Shown here piece after piece: positions 1-8,977 of a stretch of 64,000 nucleotides of DNA (position 1 is the first letter of the stretch; every line of letters begins with the position of its first letter). Position numbers and translations under genes: made by a program. The DNA lies in assembly GCF_000012305.1 (NCBI RefSeq), contig NC_007204.1:1116001-1180000 (forward strand), given 5' to 3'. The stretch is from Psychrobacter arcticus 273-4 (GTDB lineage: Bacteria; Pseudomonadota; Gammaproteobacteria; Pseudomonadales; Moraxellaceae). The notes under the pieces are model-generated. The model saw only the letters and a program-made list of their open reading frames with translations. It did no database searches and was not told the DNA's origin.

Positions 1-1015
1 CGCCCAATTGTCCCATCAATACTGTCGTTTGAGTGCTAGGAAATGGGATATGAATATACTGGGACTTAGTCAATGGTTTTGGCTCAGGCAGAATAGGTGC
101 TGCTTGACCAGTGGGTAAACCAGCGGTGATATCTTCAGCCAGTTTTTTGGCTTGCGTTAAAGTGAGGTTGCCTGTCATGGCAAGGGAGGCATTAGCAGCG
201 ACTAAATAGCGGTTTTTAAAATCGATCAGCTGCTGCTTTGTTATATTCGGCACGGTTTCAAGCGTACCAACAGAAGGGTGAGCATAAGGGTGGCTGCCAT
301 AGAGTGCTTTATTAAAAGCAAGGCTGGCAAGGCTGTTTGGGTCTTGTTTTTGCTGCTGCAAACCGACCAATAATCGTGCTTTATTGCGGGCTAAAATTTT
401 CTGATCGAAACTTGGTTCGGTGAGCATTTGGGTCATCAAATCGATGGCAGGTAATAAGTGTTTATCGTCAGATAGACTCCGTAATGAGACCGTCAACATA
501 TCTTTGTACGCACTGCTACCCAAATTGATACCTAATGTTTCAACCGCGCGGGTGAACTCATTTTCATCTAAACGTTTGGAGCCTTGTTCGAGCATGGTCG
601 CTGTCATATTGGCGATACCAAAACCTGTACTGCTGATACTACCATCACGCGCGCTACCGGCATTAAAACGCAAGTCAATATCGACAATGGGTAATGCGGT
701 CGTCGGTACAAACAGTACAGGCACACCGGCTTTGGTCTTAAACGGTTGAATCTTTGGCACCGTAACTTTCAGAGGCTTGGTATTATCAAGGCTAGTCAAC
801 TTAGACAAAGCGGCAATGGGCGCATTGACATCGACTGCAGATGCCTGAATACGGTAATCCTCACCAGTGGTAGCATCTGCCTGCGCGGTCATAGCCAAAG
901 TGCTCAGCCCCAAAAAGAAGCCCATACTAAAACAGGGGAGTTGCTTGGATTTTGGCTTTATTAACGAAACCAAAGCGGTCTTCTTTTTGGTATTTAAAAT
1001 AGTATTGTGAGTCAT
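1..1015 (-). CDS. M16 family peptidase, PqqL-like, C-terminal part beyond window
   Basis: The reading frame is open from an ATG at 1015 to the left edge, so only the first 338 codons or so are visible. The N-terminus carries a basic stretch and then a hydrophobic segment ending in a plausible signal-peptidase site (TAQA-DA), so the protein should be exported. The following sequence (FKTKAGVPVLFVPT, DIDLRFNAGSARDG, GIANMTATMLEQGS) aligns by eye with the N-terminal half of insulinase/pitrilysin peptidases. The HxxEH zinc motif is replaced by MTATMLEQG, as in the inactive partner subunit of paired M16 proteins. It lies downstream of the active-type M16 gene on the same strand, with one copy of the 138-bp repeat family between them. 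Pairing of an active and an inactive M16 subunit is common; the complex itself is inferred. Confidence 0.85.
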   Translation of the reverse strand, partial: MTHNTILNTKKKTALVSLIKPKSKQLPCFSMGFFLGLSTLAMTAQADATTGEDYRIQASAVDVNAPIAALSKLTSLDNTKPLKVTVPKIQPFKTKAGVPVLFVPTTALPIVDIDLRFNAGSARDGSISSTGFGIANMTATMLEQGSKRLDENEFTRAVETLGINLGSSAYKDMLTVSLRSLSDDKHLLPAIDLMTQMLTEPSFDQKILARNKARLLVGLQQQKQDPNSLASLAFNKALYGSHPYAHPSVGTLETVPNITKQQLIDFKNRYLVAANASLAMTGNLTLTQAKKLAEDITAGLPTGQAAPILPEPKPLTKSQYIHIPFPSTQTTVLMGQLG

Positions 1016-1114
1016 ATCTTTCTTCTTATTAATAGCGTTTTTAGTCATTGGCATTTTTAGTCATGATATTTGATAAAGTTATCTGATATTACGCGGCCTT
1101 TATTTTTTCTTAGC

Positions 1115-1262
1115 TATAGTTGAAATACTGTAAAGTCGCTACCGTATTGCTGGTGTAAATTTTTTGCAGCCTCTGTCTGCGTAGGCACAGCAAGCAAGAA
1201 AAATTTGCACCAGCAATACGTGTTGTGTGGTGTTGTATCGATATTACTTTTCACCGACTATA
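1115..1262 (+). repeat. 138-bp family hairpin repeat, copy 1 (148 bp, form A)
   Basis: This copy starts TATAGTTGAAATAC and ends ACCGACTATA, with the shared core GCAGCCTCTGTCTGCG and flanking AAATTTTT/AAAAATTT arms. It carries about 10 extra bases (a GTGTGGTGTT duplication) near its right end, making it 148 bp. Its right terminus overlaps the end of the upstream M16 gene and supplies that gene's TAG stop. Confidence 0.9.
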
Positions 1263-2727
1263 CCTTTTTGACTGGCTCTTTAGGCGGAATAATATGCATG
1301 ACCGTCAAATTGTCTTTCACTAAATATTTTTTACTGGTTGCTTGTATATCTGCAATCGTCACGCTATCAAGCTTGCTTGGCAGCTGAGCAAGCAATCTGT
1401 CATCAAGACCGATAGATTGCAGTGAGCCAATCATACGTGCCTGACCTTCCATGCTGTCTTGCGCGTACACCAAACCGGTGACAGTATTGGTCTTGGCGCG
1501 CTCGATTTCATCGGCGGCAATGGGATCGGTTTTCAGCTTTTCTATTTCAAAAATAATGGCTTGCTGTGCTTGTTCTAAGCTGACGCCTTCACGCGGGGTC
1601 GCTTGTATCAAAAACAGCCCATCACCGCGATCTAATAGGTCATAAGACGTACCCACCGTGGTAAGCAAACCTTGCTCGCGTACCAGTCTGCTCTCGAGGC
1701 GTGCCGATAAACCCCCGTCCAATACGTCTTGTGCAAGTGACAAGGCATAGGCTTGTTTTTCATTGGCTGTGCCAGCTGTCACAAGGCTAGGTACGTTATA
1801 GCCCATTAACAACACAGGAACTTGTACCGCTTGCTCAGATTCCACTTGCTGATAACCACGAAAGCCTTTTTGACTAACTTCAGGACGCTTAGGTAACTTG
1901 CTTGGTTTCAGCTCACCGAAGTAACGCTTCACTTGTGTCAAGACCGCGGCTGGCTCTACGTCACCGACTATCACTAAGGTCGCGTTGTTTGGCGCATACC
2001 ATATTTTATACCAGTCTTTTAAGTCTGAGAGCGTAATCGATTCAAGCTCACTCATAGGTCCGATGACGGATTCGCCTTTAGGGCTATTTGGCAGTGCCAG
2101 TAGGCGAAATGACTCATAGGCCTTGGCAAGTGGATTGTCATCGGTACGCTGACGGCGCTCTTCCATGACGACTTGATGCTCTTTGACAAACTCTTTTTCA
2201 TCAAATACTAAGTTTTTCATACGATCTGCTTCAAGCTCAAGTGCTAAAGGAAAGCGATTGGCAGGGAAGATCTCGTAATAACCCGTATAATCGTAGCTAG
2301 TAAAGGCATTATTAACGCCGCCAAATTTGGCAATCAGGCGCTCATAATCAGCGCTTGAAACATCGGTAGTGCCTTTAAACATCATATGCTCGAGCACATG
2401 AGAGATACCGCCTTTATCGAGGGGCTCATCGGCTGAGCCCACGCGATACCAAATCTGTGTCATGACCACAGGCGCACGGTGGTCTTCTTTGACGATTATT
2501 TTTAGACCATTTTCTAGCTGATATTCATGGCGACCGGACATATCTATGGTCAGCGCTGATGATGTCTGAGCGTCTTTGGTAACTATGTTTTCAGCCACTG
2601 GATTCTTGATAGCAGTCACAGGATTGGCGTTAATGGTACTGGTTTGACAAGCGGCAAGTGTGGTCGCCATGGCTAAGGCAGATGCAAGACGTAAAGGGAG
2701 CGTGGTTCGGGATAAAGGTACAGACAT
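1258..2727 (-). CDS. M16 zinc peptidase, lipoprotein
   Basis: This is a 489-aa insulinase-family (pitrilysin) metallopeptidase. The inverted zinc motif HVLEH is at residues 110-114, and the downstream glutamate that completes the site is in LELEADRM. A signal peptide with lipobox LAAC puts the lipidated Cys at residue 27, so the enzyme is expected to be membrane anchored and periplasmic. Both M16 N-terminal and M16 C-terminal domains are present (GDVEPAAVLTQVKRYFGEL and following). It is followed on the same strand by an inactive-type M16 homologue. The TAG stop is formed by the terminus of the repeat at 1115-1262, so the native C-terminus may have been trimmed. The upstream Shine-Dalgarno sequence is weak. 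Confidence 0.93.
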   Translation of the reverse strand: MSVPLSRTTLPLRLASALAMATTLAACQTSTINANPVTAIKNPVAENIVTKDAQTSSALTIDMSGRHEYQLENGLKIIVKEDHRAPVVMTQIWYRVGSADEPLDKGGISHVLEHMMFKGTTDVSSADYERLIAKFGGVNNAFTSYDYTGYYEIFPANRFPLALELEADRMKNLVFDEKEFVKEHQVVMEERRQRTDDNPLAKAYESFRLLALPNSPKGESVIGPMSELESITLSDLKDWYKIWYAPNNATLVIVGDVEPAAVLTQVKRYFGELKPSKLPKRPEVSQKGFRGYQQVESEQAVQVPVLLMGYNVPSLVTAGTANEKQAYALSLAQDVLDGGLSARLESRLVREQGLLTTVGTSYDLLDRGDGLFLIQATPREGVSLEQAQQAIIFEIEKLKTDPIAADEIERAKTNTVTGLVYAQDSMEGQARMIGSLQSIGLDDRLLAQLPSKLDSVTIADIQATSKKYLVKDNLTVMHIIPPKEPVKKV

Positions 2728-2842
2728 GGTGTGTTCTACTTATATAAAAGGGAAACTTTTAAACGGGCAGCTTGTCAATGGAAGGAGAGTCTATCAATTT
2801 TCATCATGGCAATTAATAGCCCTTATAATAGTACTTAGACCA

Positions 2843-2995
2843 TTATAAAGATTTGTGCGCACCAACCATGACACTAGCAGTCGGTTTGAATTCTTGTGTC
2901 GTATTACAGCCTGTTGCTGATAGTGCCATCGTTGTCAGTAATAAGGCAGCAGCGATGTGGGTGATATTTTTATAATGATTGGATGCAGATAGCAT
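2843..2995 (-). CDS. Small lipoprotein, 50 aa
   Basis: This short frame starts with ATG at 2995, preceded by an AGGA ribosome site seven bases away, and stops at 2843. The protein has a basic start, a hydrophobic segment and a lipobox (LSATGC) with Cys30, followed by only about 20 residues. This is the pattern of the small entericidin-like lipoproteins common in Moraxellaceae; the function is unknown. The IS982-family copy starts about 50 bp upstream, in the region expected to hold its promoter, so expression may be altered. Confidence 0.65.
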   Translation of the reverse strand: MLSASNHYKNITHIAAALLLTTMALSATGCNTTQEFKPTASVMVGAHKSL

Positions 2996-3048
2996 AAGAC
3001 ATTCCTAATATAAGTAAGTAAGAAACATAGAAATAAAGGGTATAAATA

Positions 3049-4028
3049 ACCCCACTCTCAACTTCGAAAGTGATTGAAAAAAGAAGAGCATCTCACTAAT
3101 CTATTGTTTTCGACCAAGAATACAACGGAGTCATGAGATGCCCATAGACGAATTTATCATCAATATCTATTTAATGGTAGAGCAATATTACAAAATAGTC
3201 GTTACTGAACCCTTGCGAGGTGCAGGTTACGCGCCAAAGCTGAGTGATCCTGAGATCATTTGCATGGAACTGGTCGGTGAATTTTTAAACCTTGATCAAG
3301 ACAAACAGATTTGGCAATATTTTACCCAGCACTGGCAAGCCTGGTTTCCAGCCATAGGCTCATATCCTAACTTCGCAAAGCATTGCGCGAATCTGTGGCA
3401 AGTCAAACAGCGGATACAAGATAACGTCAGTCAACTTGAGGGCCGTGACAACATCCATTTTATGGATGGTTTTCCGATACCCGTCTGTCATTATGGACGC
3501 GCTTATCGGCATAAAAACTATCAAGACTTAGCGGCTTTTAGCTACTGTGCGGCTAAGCAAGAGAGGTACTATGGCTTTGAAGGACATTTGCTTGTTAACT
3601 TATCGGGCATGATTAAAGGCTTTACCTTTGCTCCTGCCAATGTTGATGAAAGAGCGGTTGCGCCTGATATTACTGACAATATCTATGGTTTGCTCGGCGC
3701 TGATAAAGGGTATATCAGCCCTAGTCTCACTCAGTACTACGACGCTCAAGGAGTGGATTTACAAACGCCACTCAGAGCTAACATGAAAGAGGATAGACCC
3801 AAACCTGTGGTAAAACGGCTAATGAAAGCCCGCCGTATCGTTGAAACAGTCATTGGTCAGCTATCAGAACGATTTAATATACAAAGGGTACGAGCAAGAG
3901 ATTTATGGCATTTGTCTCATCGATTGATTCGTAAAATTCTGTCACATAATCTATGCTTTGTACTCAACAAAAAACTTGGTAACCCGCCACTTCAGTTTGA
4001 ATTGCTTATTTCAAGTTGAGAGTGGGGT
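3049..4028 (+). mobile_element. IS982-family insertion sequence, copy 1 (980 bp)
   Basis: The element is bounded by 16-bp inverted repeats, ACCCCACTCTCAACTT at 3049-3064 and its complement at 4013-4028. It is flanked by a 7-bp direct repeat ATAAATA (3042-3048 and 4029-4035), a clean target duplication. It contains one transposase gene. A second 980-bp copy with the same protein sequence lies inverted at 14040-15019. It sits between the small lipoprotein gene and ftsY. Confidence 0.95.
3138..4019 (+). CDS. IS982-family transposase
   Basis: This 293-aa DDE transposase matches IS982-family length. The catalytic residues can be read as D in FMDGFP, D in GADKGY and E in RIVETVIGQ; the ADKGY motif is typical of the family. 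The protein is identical residue for residue to the one encoded at 14049-14930, which implies recent transposition. The start ATG at 3138 lies 89 bp inside the left end of the element, and the stop is 9 bp before the right end. Confidence 0.95.
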   Translation: MPIDEFIINIYLMVEQYYKIVVTEPLRGAGYAPKLSDPEIICMELVGEFLNLDQDKQIWQYFTQHWQAWFPAIGSYPNFAKHCANLWQVKQRIQDNVSQLEGRDNIHFMDGFPIPVCHYGRAYRHKNYQDLAAFSYCAAKQERYYGFEGHLLVNLSGMIKGFTFAPANVDERAVAPDITDNIYGLLGADKGYISPSLTQYYDAQGVDLQTPLRANMKEDRPKPVVKRLMKARRIVETVIGQLSERFNIQRVRARDLWHLSHRLIRKILSHNLCFVLNKKLGNPPLQFELLISS

Positions 4029-4035
4029 ATAAATA

Positions 4036-4373
4036 GTTATTTAATAAGCCTTGCTAAGAGTAGGCGAAGTTTGGCATCACAAAGGTCAGATTTTTGTGTC
4101 CAAACCTTAAGCGAAACTTGCTCGGTTAGCCATCCTATTTATCGTCTTTTTTATGCTAGAGGTTTGACATTGCTCTTGTATCGCTTGAGGGTTTTTACCA
4201 TTTACGGGCAATCTAGAATGCGAAAGGCTGAGCTCAACTTGAATTATGCTAAACTAGGCTAAAAATAATCTCTGGATTAAATCATAGAAAACGGACGATA
4301 CGACGATACACAGATCCGGTTTTACCATAAACACATTACTAATACTGATACTGATAAACTTTAGGGCAAACTT
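4036..4373. other. Gap between IS copy 1 and ftsY
   Basis: No supported gene was found here. A 63-codon frame at 4071-4262 has no ribosome site and no recognisable composition. The stretch presumably contains the ftsY promoter. An AGGG ribosome site precedes the ftsY ATG, but no convincing -35/-10 pair was identified. Confidence 0.4.
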
Positions 4374-5810
4374 ATGAATAACCTCAATAATAGCAATCGT
4401 GTGGTCATTAACCTTGACAGCGGACTTGATGAATTAGATGACGATGATATTACCTTACCCAGTCTGCCGGTGCAATCTGTACCCATTATCGATGCGCCTG
4501 AAAAAAGTGATGTCAGTGAAGGTAATGAGTCAGCAACCGTAACAGCAACTGTCAATAAGCAAGTATCAAGCACCGATGCAGCAGAGAGTATTGCCCTAGG
4601 CGCGCCTATCATTATTAGGCAAAAGCAGAGTAATACAGGGAATACCTCGGAGAGCTTTTCAAATACCAATGAAACAGCGGCTGCGACACCAGCTGTCTCT
4701 GCGTCAAAAATCCCCACTATGCCCTTACAAGCACAATTAGGGGATTTTCCAAGCGTGACTTCTAGCCGTGCAAGTACCATTAATAGTAGCAATCAAGTGT
4801 CTTCTGAGCCACAGCAAACGGTGGCAGTAGAGTCGCAAGAAACTAAAGCGTTGCAAGAGGAGCAAGAAAATAGCAAAAAAGGCAGTTGGTTTAACCGGAT
4901 GAAAACCGGCTTGAGTAAATCGCGCAAAAATTTAGCTGAAGGGATGGTCGGTATCCTTATTGGTGGCAAAGAGATTGATGATGAGCTGTTAGAAGAAGTC
5001 GAAGACCAGCTACTAGTGGCTGATATCGGTGTCAACGCGACCAATCGTATTATTAAAAGTCTTACTGAGCAGACAGATCGTGGCGATTTAATCTATGCAC
5101 ATTCATTGTACAAGGCACTGCAAACTGAATTGGTCGATATCTTAACGCCAAAAGTTGCACCACTCATCATTGATACCAGTAAACAGCCTTTTGTTATCTT
5201 GGTTGTAGGCGTGAATGGCGTGGGCAAAACCACTACTATCGGCAAGCTTGCCAAACGTCTGCAAGGCGAGGGCAAGTCGGTCATGCTGGCAGCTGGTGAT
5301 ACGTTCCGCGCCGCCGCCACTGAACAGCTACAAATTTGGGGCGAACGCAATAATATTCCAGTCGTGGCGCAAGGTCATGGCTCTGATAGTGCTTCTGTTA
5401 TATTTGATGCCATGCAATCTGCTAAAGCAAAAAACATTGATGTATTAATTGCTGATACCGCTGGGCGCTTACAGAATAAAACTCACCTGATGGCAGAGCT
5501 CGAAAAAGTAGTGCGCGTGATGCGTAAAGCAGACTCAAGTGCGCCTCATGAGGGTATGATTGTGCTTGATGCTGGCACGGGTCAAAATGCAATTAATCAA
5601 GTTGAGTTATTCAATAAAGTGGTGCCATTAACCGGTATTACGATTACCAAATTAGACGGTACTGCTAAAGGCGGCGTGGTCTTTAATATTGCCGAAACAA
5701 CGGATGTGCCTATTCGTTATATTGGTGTAGGCGAGTCGATTGATGATTTGCGTGCTTTTAGTCCCAAACAATTTGTCGCCGCATTGTTTGAGACCGATGA
5801 TAAAGAATAG
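4374..5810 (+). CDS. ftsY: Signal recognition particle receptor FtsY
   Basis: FtsY is the membrane-associated SRP receptor GTPase that docks Ffh/4.5S RNA-ribosome complexes for co-translational membrane insertion. The 478-aa protein has a long acidic, low-complexity A domain (about 1-170). The N domain follows, and then the G domain with P-loop GVNGVGKTTT near residue 279, DTFRAAATEQL, DTAGR and TKLDGTAKGG. The length is close to that of E. coli FtsY, whose A domain is similarly variable. The SRP RNA partner gene is also in this window, at 57.8 kb. ogt follows 50-65 bp downstream on the same strand and may be co-transcribed. Confidence 0.97.
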   Translation: MNNLNNSNRVVINLDSGLDELDDDDITLPSLPVQSVPIIDAPEKSDVSEGNESATVTATVNKQVSSTDAAESIALGAPIIIRQKQSNTGNTSESFSNTNETAAATPAVSASKIPTMPLQAQLGDFPSVTSSRASTINSSNQVSSEPQQTVAVESQETKALQEEQENSKKGSWFNRMKTGLSKSRKNLAEGMVGILIGGKEIDDELLEEVEDQLLVADIGVNATNRIIKSLTEQTDRGDLIYAHSLYKALQTELVDILTPKVAPLIIDTSKQPFVILVVGVNGVGKTTTIGKLAKRLQGEGKSVMLAAGDTFRAAATEQLQIWGERNNIPVVAQGHGSDSASVIFDAMQSAKAKNIDVLIADTAGRLQNKTHLMAELEKVVRVMRKADSSAPHEGMIVLDAGTGQNAINQVELFNKVVPLTGITITKLDGTAKGGVVFNIAETTDVPIRYIGVGESIDDLRAFSPKQFVAALFETDDKE

Positions 5811-5875
5811 CGCTCAACAGCTCATTTTAGCCAATAATCAATTCTTAAAAATATAACGATTTGAGAGGAACAGTC

Positions 5876-6448
5876 ATGATAGTTACTACCGCTGCTTTTG
5901 GATCGCACCAGTTAACATTAATTGCGAGTGTCAATGAACATAGCAATCCTAAGCTGGTTGAGGTCAATTGGCTGCTAGCAGGTGACTCTTGGCACAGCTC
6001 AAAATCCATTCCGAAACTTAAAAAGCATTATGGTATTGACGATCAAAGCTTTACTTTCATAGAGAAAGATAGCTTAAGAAAAAGTGAACCTGCTCAAGCA
6101 TTATTAATAGAGACTGTAGCGCAATTAGCAGAATATTTTAACGGTGATCGTCAAACGTTCGATTTACCACTAGATGCAAATTTGGGAACTAAGTTCCAGC
6201 AGCGAGTTTGGCAAGCATTACAAGATATTGGCTACGGCGAGACGATTAGCTATGCAACGCTGGCACAAAATGTAGATAGTCCTAAAGGCTTTCGTGCGGT
6301 TGCAAATGCCAATAGTAGAAACCCTTTTAGTATTATCGTTCCGTGTCATCGTGTCATTGCAAGTGACGGCAAACTTGGTGGTTATACAGGCGGCTTAGAT
6401 AAGAAAATACACTTGTTAGCGCTTGAAGGCGTCACGTGCAAAGCTTAG
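5876..6448 (+). CDS. ogt: Methylated-DNA--protein-cysteine methyltransferase
   Basis: This suicide repair protein transfers the methyl group from O6-methylguanine in DNA to its own cysteine. The active-site motif PCHRV is at about residue 155, with the downstream GGYTGG loop and the helix-turn-helix region (SYATLAQ...GFRAVANANSRNP). The frame extends upstream to a TTG at 5861. The ATG at 5876 is preceded by GAGAGGA at good spacing and is preferred, giving 190 aa. Family members range from 160 to 200 aa. A hairpin terminator follows, and then the IS3 element. Confidence 0.93.
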   Translation: MIVTTAAFGSHQLTLIASVNEHSNPKLVEVNWLLAGDSWHSSKSIPKLKKHYGIDDQSFTFIEKDSLRKSEPAQALLIETVAQLAEYFNGDRQTFDLPLDANLGTKFQQRVWQALQDIGYGETISYATLAQNVDSPKGFRAVANANSRNPFSIIVPCHRVIASDGKLGGYTGGLDKKIHLLALEGVTCKA

Positions 6449-6489
6449 TTTGAAGCAAGTGCTTATGGCACTCTTAAGCCTATAAACAT

Positions 6490-6523
6490 ATAAAAAAAGC
6501 CAAAAAACGTTTGGCCTTTTTAA
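6490..6523 (+). terminator. Terminator after ogt
   Basis: An A-run, the stem GCCAAA/TTTGGC around a short loop, and a T-run form a factor-independent terminator just downstream of the ogt stop and directly before the IS3 element. Confidence 0.75.
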
Positions 6524-6571
6524 TACAAAATGTCCCGTCCTAAAATAAGTTTACGAAAAAGGAGCTTATTA

Positions 6572-6952
6572 ATGGACAAGTTAGACACCGTAAAGGTTAA
6601 GCGTACGCAAAAAGATTACACACTAGGCTTTAAATTAGCCGTCGTTGACAGTGTAGAAAAAGGCGACATGACCTATAAACAAGCCCAAGCGATTTATGGC
6701 ATACAAGGACGCAGTACTGTTTTAGTTTGGCTGAGAAAGCATGGTAAATTAGACTGGATTCACCCACCTAAGAGCCAGCGTATGCCACATAAAGAAACCC
6801 CCGCCCAAACTATTAAACGTCTAGAGCGTGAACTGGCTGATGCCAAAGCCCATAATCTCATTTTAGGCAAGATCATAGAAGTATTTGATGGTGAACACGG
6901 AGCAAGTGTTAGAAAAAAGTCTGCTACGGCATCCTCTGGCAACTCAAAATAG
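6572..6952 (+). CDS. IS3-family OrfA (helix-turn-helix)
   Basis: OrfA is the DNA-binding half of the IS3 transposase. The start chosen is ATG 6572, preceded by AAAGGAG; a longer in-frame start at 6530 would lie outside the element. The protein has a helix-turn-helix (YKQAQAIYGIQGRSTVLVWLRKHG) and a C-terminal coiled segment (IKRLERELADAKAHNLIL) typical of the leucine zipper. Near its 3' end the heptamer A AAA AAG (6913-6919) is in the zero frame, where ribosomes can slip -1 into the orfB frame. Confidence 0.9.
   Translation: MDKLDTVKVKRTQKDYTLGFKLAVVDSVEKGDMTYKQAQAIYGIQGRSTVLVWLRKHGKLDWIHPPKSQRMPHKETPAQTIKRLERELADAKAHNLILGKIIEVFDGEHGASVRKKSATASSGNSK
6913..6919 (+). promoter_or_regulatory. 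Programmed -1 frameshift site
   Basis: The heptamer A AAA AAG is read in orfA frame as AAA AAG. After a -1 slip the reading continues without a stop into orfB. Downstream, GGCATCCT (about 6928) can pair with AGGATGTC (about 6975), giving a possible stimulatory stem. This is the standard way IS3 elements make the OrfAB transposase. Confidence 0.85.
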
Positions 6953-6984
6953 ACAAACAAATAAGTCTAGCCCAAGGATGTCGT

Positions 6985-7791
6985 TTGCTTGATGTTAGCC
7001 CGCAGGCTGTTTACCAACACCGTATCCGGCAGCATGACAAAGCAAACAAGCTTGCCGTCATTAAAGACTGGGTGCAAACGTATCGAATGCTGATGCCTCG
7101 CATTGGTGGACGCAAGCTATACTGGCTAATTAAACCTAAGCTGATTGCTCATGGTATCAAAGTTGGGCGTGATGGGTTCTTTGATTATCTAAGAGCACAC
7201 AGACTATTGGTTAATCCTAGACGCAGCTATACTAAAACGACCTTTAGCAAGCATTGGATGAAAAAGCATCCTAATCTAACTAAAGACGTACCCGCTCCTG
7301 TCAAACCAGAACAAATCTTGGTGGCTGATATTACTTATGTCACCTCCAAACAAGGTACTCATTATCTATCTTTAGTGACGGATGCTTATTCAAGACAGAT
7401 CATGGGCTATCATTTAAGTGAGAGTATGCCAGCAAGTGAGGTTGTAAAAGCTTTAGAGATGGCAGTTGATAGACGATGCTATACCCATAAAACAATCCAT
7501 CATTCTGATAGAGGTCTACAGTACTGTGCCTCAGAGTACCAAGAGGCTCTTAGAGTAAATAAAATCACTCCATCTATGACCGATGGCTATGATTGTTATC
7601 AAAATGCTTTGGCTGAGCGGGTTAATGGTATTTTAAAGAATGAGTTTTTGTTGTATGAGTGCACTACTATGAGTGAACTTAAGCAGCTAATTGATGAGTC
7701 TGTTTGTATTTATAACAATGTGAGACCTCATTTAAGTTTAGATATGAGAACACCTGCCCAGGTACATGGCAGTTATTTATGTCCTGCTTAA
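6985..7791 (+). CDS. IS3-family OrfB (DDE integrase domain)
   Basis: This is the catalytic half of the transposase, normally made as an OrfAB fusion by frameshifting; the ATG at 6985 is a convenient frame limit rather than a proven start. The DDE triad is D in VADITYV, D in HHSDRGLQYC and E in NALAERVNGILKNE, with the IS3-type spacing and the conserved K/R seven residues after the glutamate. An HTH_21-like segment (MPRIGGRKLYWLIKPKL) precedes the catalytic core. No internal stops are seen, so the element looks active. Confidence 0.92.
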   Translation: MLDVSPQAVYQHRIRQHDKANKLAVIKDWVQTYRMLMPRIGGRKLYWLIKPKLIAHGIKVGRDGFFDYLRAHRLLVNPRRSYTKTTFSKHWMKKHPNLTKDVPAPVKPEQILVADITYVTSKQGTHYLSLVTDAYSRQIMGYHLSESMPASEVVKALEMAVDRRCYTHKTIHHSDRGLQYCASEYQEALRVNKITPSMTDGYDCYQNALAERVNGILKNEFLLYECTTMSELKQLIDESVCIYNNVRPHLSLDMRTPAQVHGSYLCPA

Positions 7792-7799
7792 TGTAAAAA

Positions 7800-7824
7800 A
7801 GCCAGATACGCACGGTATCTGGCT
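7800..7824 (-). terminator. Hairpin at the right end of the IS3 element
   Basis: A perfect 9-bp stem (GCCAGATAC/GTATCTGGC) with a 5-nt loop is followed on the minus strand by a T-run. It would stop transcripts leaving yebC before they enter the element on the antisense strand. Confidence 0.7.
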
Positions 7825-7871
7825 TAGCAAAAAACTATCAATCTATTTTAGGACGGGACATAATAAAAAAA

Positions 7872-8621
7872 TTATTGCTCAAGCTGTGCCATGACTTCGT
7901 CTGAGAAATTGACGTTGCTATAAACCTCTTGCACATCATCGATATCTTCTAACATATCAATCATCTTCATGACTTTTTCGGCATCTTCAACGTTGTCTAT
8001 TTCAGCACTGGTTGATGGCGACATGGTCACTTCAGCATTGTCGGAGACTAAGCCTGCCGCATTAAGCGCATCTTTGACATGACCGAAATTTTCCCATTCA
8101 GTGATAACAAGCAAGCTTTTGCCATCATTTTCGATATCAAGTGCGCCTGCATCTAATGCCACTAGCATGACTTCATCTTCTAAGCTTATGTCATTAAAGC
8201 TGATTTCACCGCGCTTATTAAAGAGATAAGCCACCGAACCAGTAGTACCAAGATTGCCTTCATTTTTGGTAAAAGCATGGCGTACTTCACTGACCGTTCG
8301 GTTGAGATTGTCGGTCATGGTTTCGACCAGTACCGCGACGCCGCCGATGCCATAGCCCTCATAGCTCACTTCGTCCATATTGTCATTGTCATCGCCACCT
8401 GTACCACGGGCTACCGCACGGTTGATGGTGTCTCGCGTCATATTGACGGACAGGGCTTTTTCAATGACAGCACGTAGGCGTGGATTCTTATCAGGGTCAG
8501 GATCACCTTGCTTGGCAGCAGAAACAATTTCACGAATAATCTTGGTAAATACTTTGCCTTTTACCGCATCCTGACGGGCTTTACGGTGTTTGATATTTGC
8601 CCATTTTGAATGGCCTGCCAT
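7872..8621 (-). CDS. yebC: YebC/PmpR family translation/transcription factor
   Basis: The protein has 249 aa, the usual length, and begins with the hallmark [18 protein letters not shown]. The conserved [19 protein letters not shown] region follows, and the C-terminal domain ends with [11 protein letters not shown]. Family members act as DNA-binding regulators or, in the sense recently shown for YebC proteins, help ribosomes through difficult peptides; which applies here cannot be told. It is monocistronic as seen. The IS3 element sits immediately after the stop codon and may have displaced its terminator. Confidence 0.95.
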   Translation of the reverse strand: MAGHSKWANIKHRKARQDAVKGKVFTKIIREIVSAAKQGDPDPDKNPRLRAVIEKALSVNMTRDTINRAVARGTGGDDNDNMDEVSYEGYGIGGVAVLVETMTDNLNRTVSEVRHAFTKNEGNLGTTGSVAYLFNKRGEISFNDISLEDEVMLVALDAGALDIENDGKSLLVITEWENFGHVKDALNAAGLVSDNAEVTMSPSTSAEIDNVEDAEKVMKMIDMLEDIDDVQEVYSNVNFSDEVMAQLEQ

Positions 8622-8977
8622 ATGACGTCCTTAAGTGTTACGAATGATGTGTTGTACGGCTAAAAAAGTTATTGGTAAAAATATTTTATATCTAATGCAG
8701 TGTTTTATTACCTGATTATGCCGTTAAACTCAGGTAAGTGATCCGTCGCTATAAGTTAACGATTTGTATGTTGTTGATAGCGCTTTTTTGCTACACTGCT
8801 AGGTTATGGCTTTTAACCCACTATCGATTATTCTCGTAGTGACGCATAGCAGCCGATAACCATACTATTTTCAATATTATAAACCACTTTCACGTATTTT
8901 GACCAATCTTAGCTTACGCATGTAAGCCTAAGTTGTCCGGTTTTATATAACCTTGATCCTACGATTTTATTGACTTT
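8622..8977. other. Divergent intergenic region yebC / ion channel
   Basis: This 356-bp AT-rich spacer lies between two divergent genes and must contain both promoters. I could not assign convincing -35/-10 pairs or any operator. No open frame of note was found. Confidence 0.4.

Larger units (their letters stand above)
6531..7860 (+). mobile_element. IS3-family insertion sequence (1,330 bp)
   Basis: The element ends in inverted repeats TGTCCCGTCCTAAAATA at 6531-6547 and the complement at 7844-7860. It encodes overlapping orfA and orfB in the -1 relationship typical of IS3. It is inserted between the ogt terminator and yebC, only 11 bp past the yebC stop. No clean 3-5 bp target duplication is visible. 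The flanking decamers TAATACAAAA and TAATAAAAAA differ at one base, which may be chance. Confidence 0.93.

Noticed and set aside
4071-4262. A 63-codon frame before ftsY
   Set aside because: It has no ribosome site and no coding-like composition, and it lies in a probable promoter region.
4361-4792. A 143-codon minus-strand frame
   Set aside because: It is antisense to the low-complexity N-terminus of ftsY; its composition is an artefact of the complementary repeats.
6521-7870. Near-identical decamers TAATACAAAA / TAATAAAAAA flanking the IS3 element
   Set aside because: IS3 elements make 3-5 bp duplications and the sequence is low complexity, so it is not used as target-site evidence.
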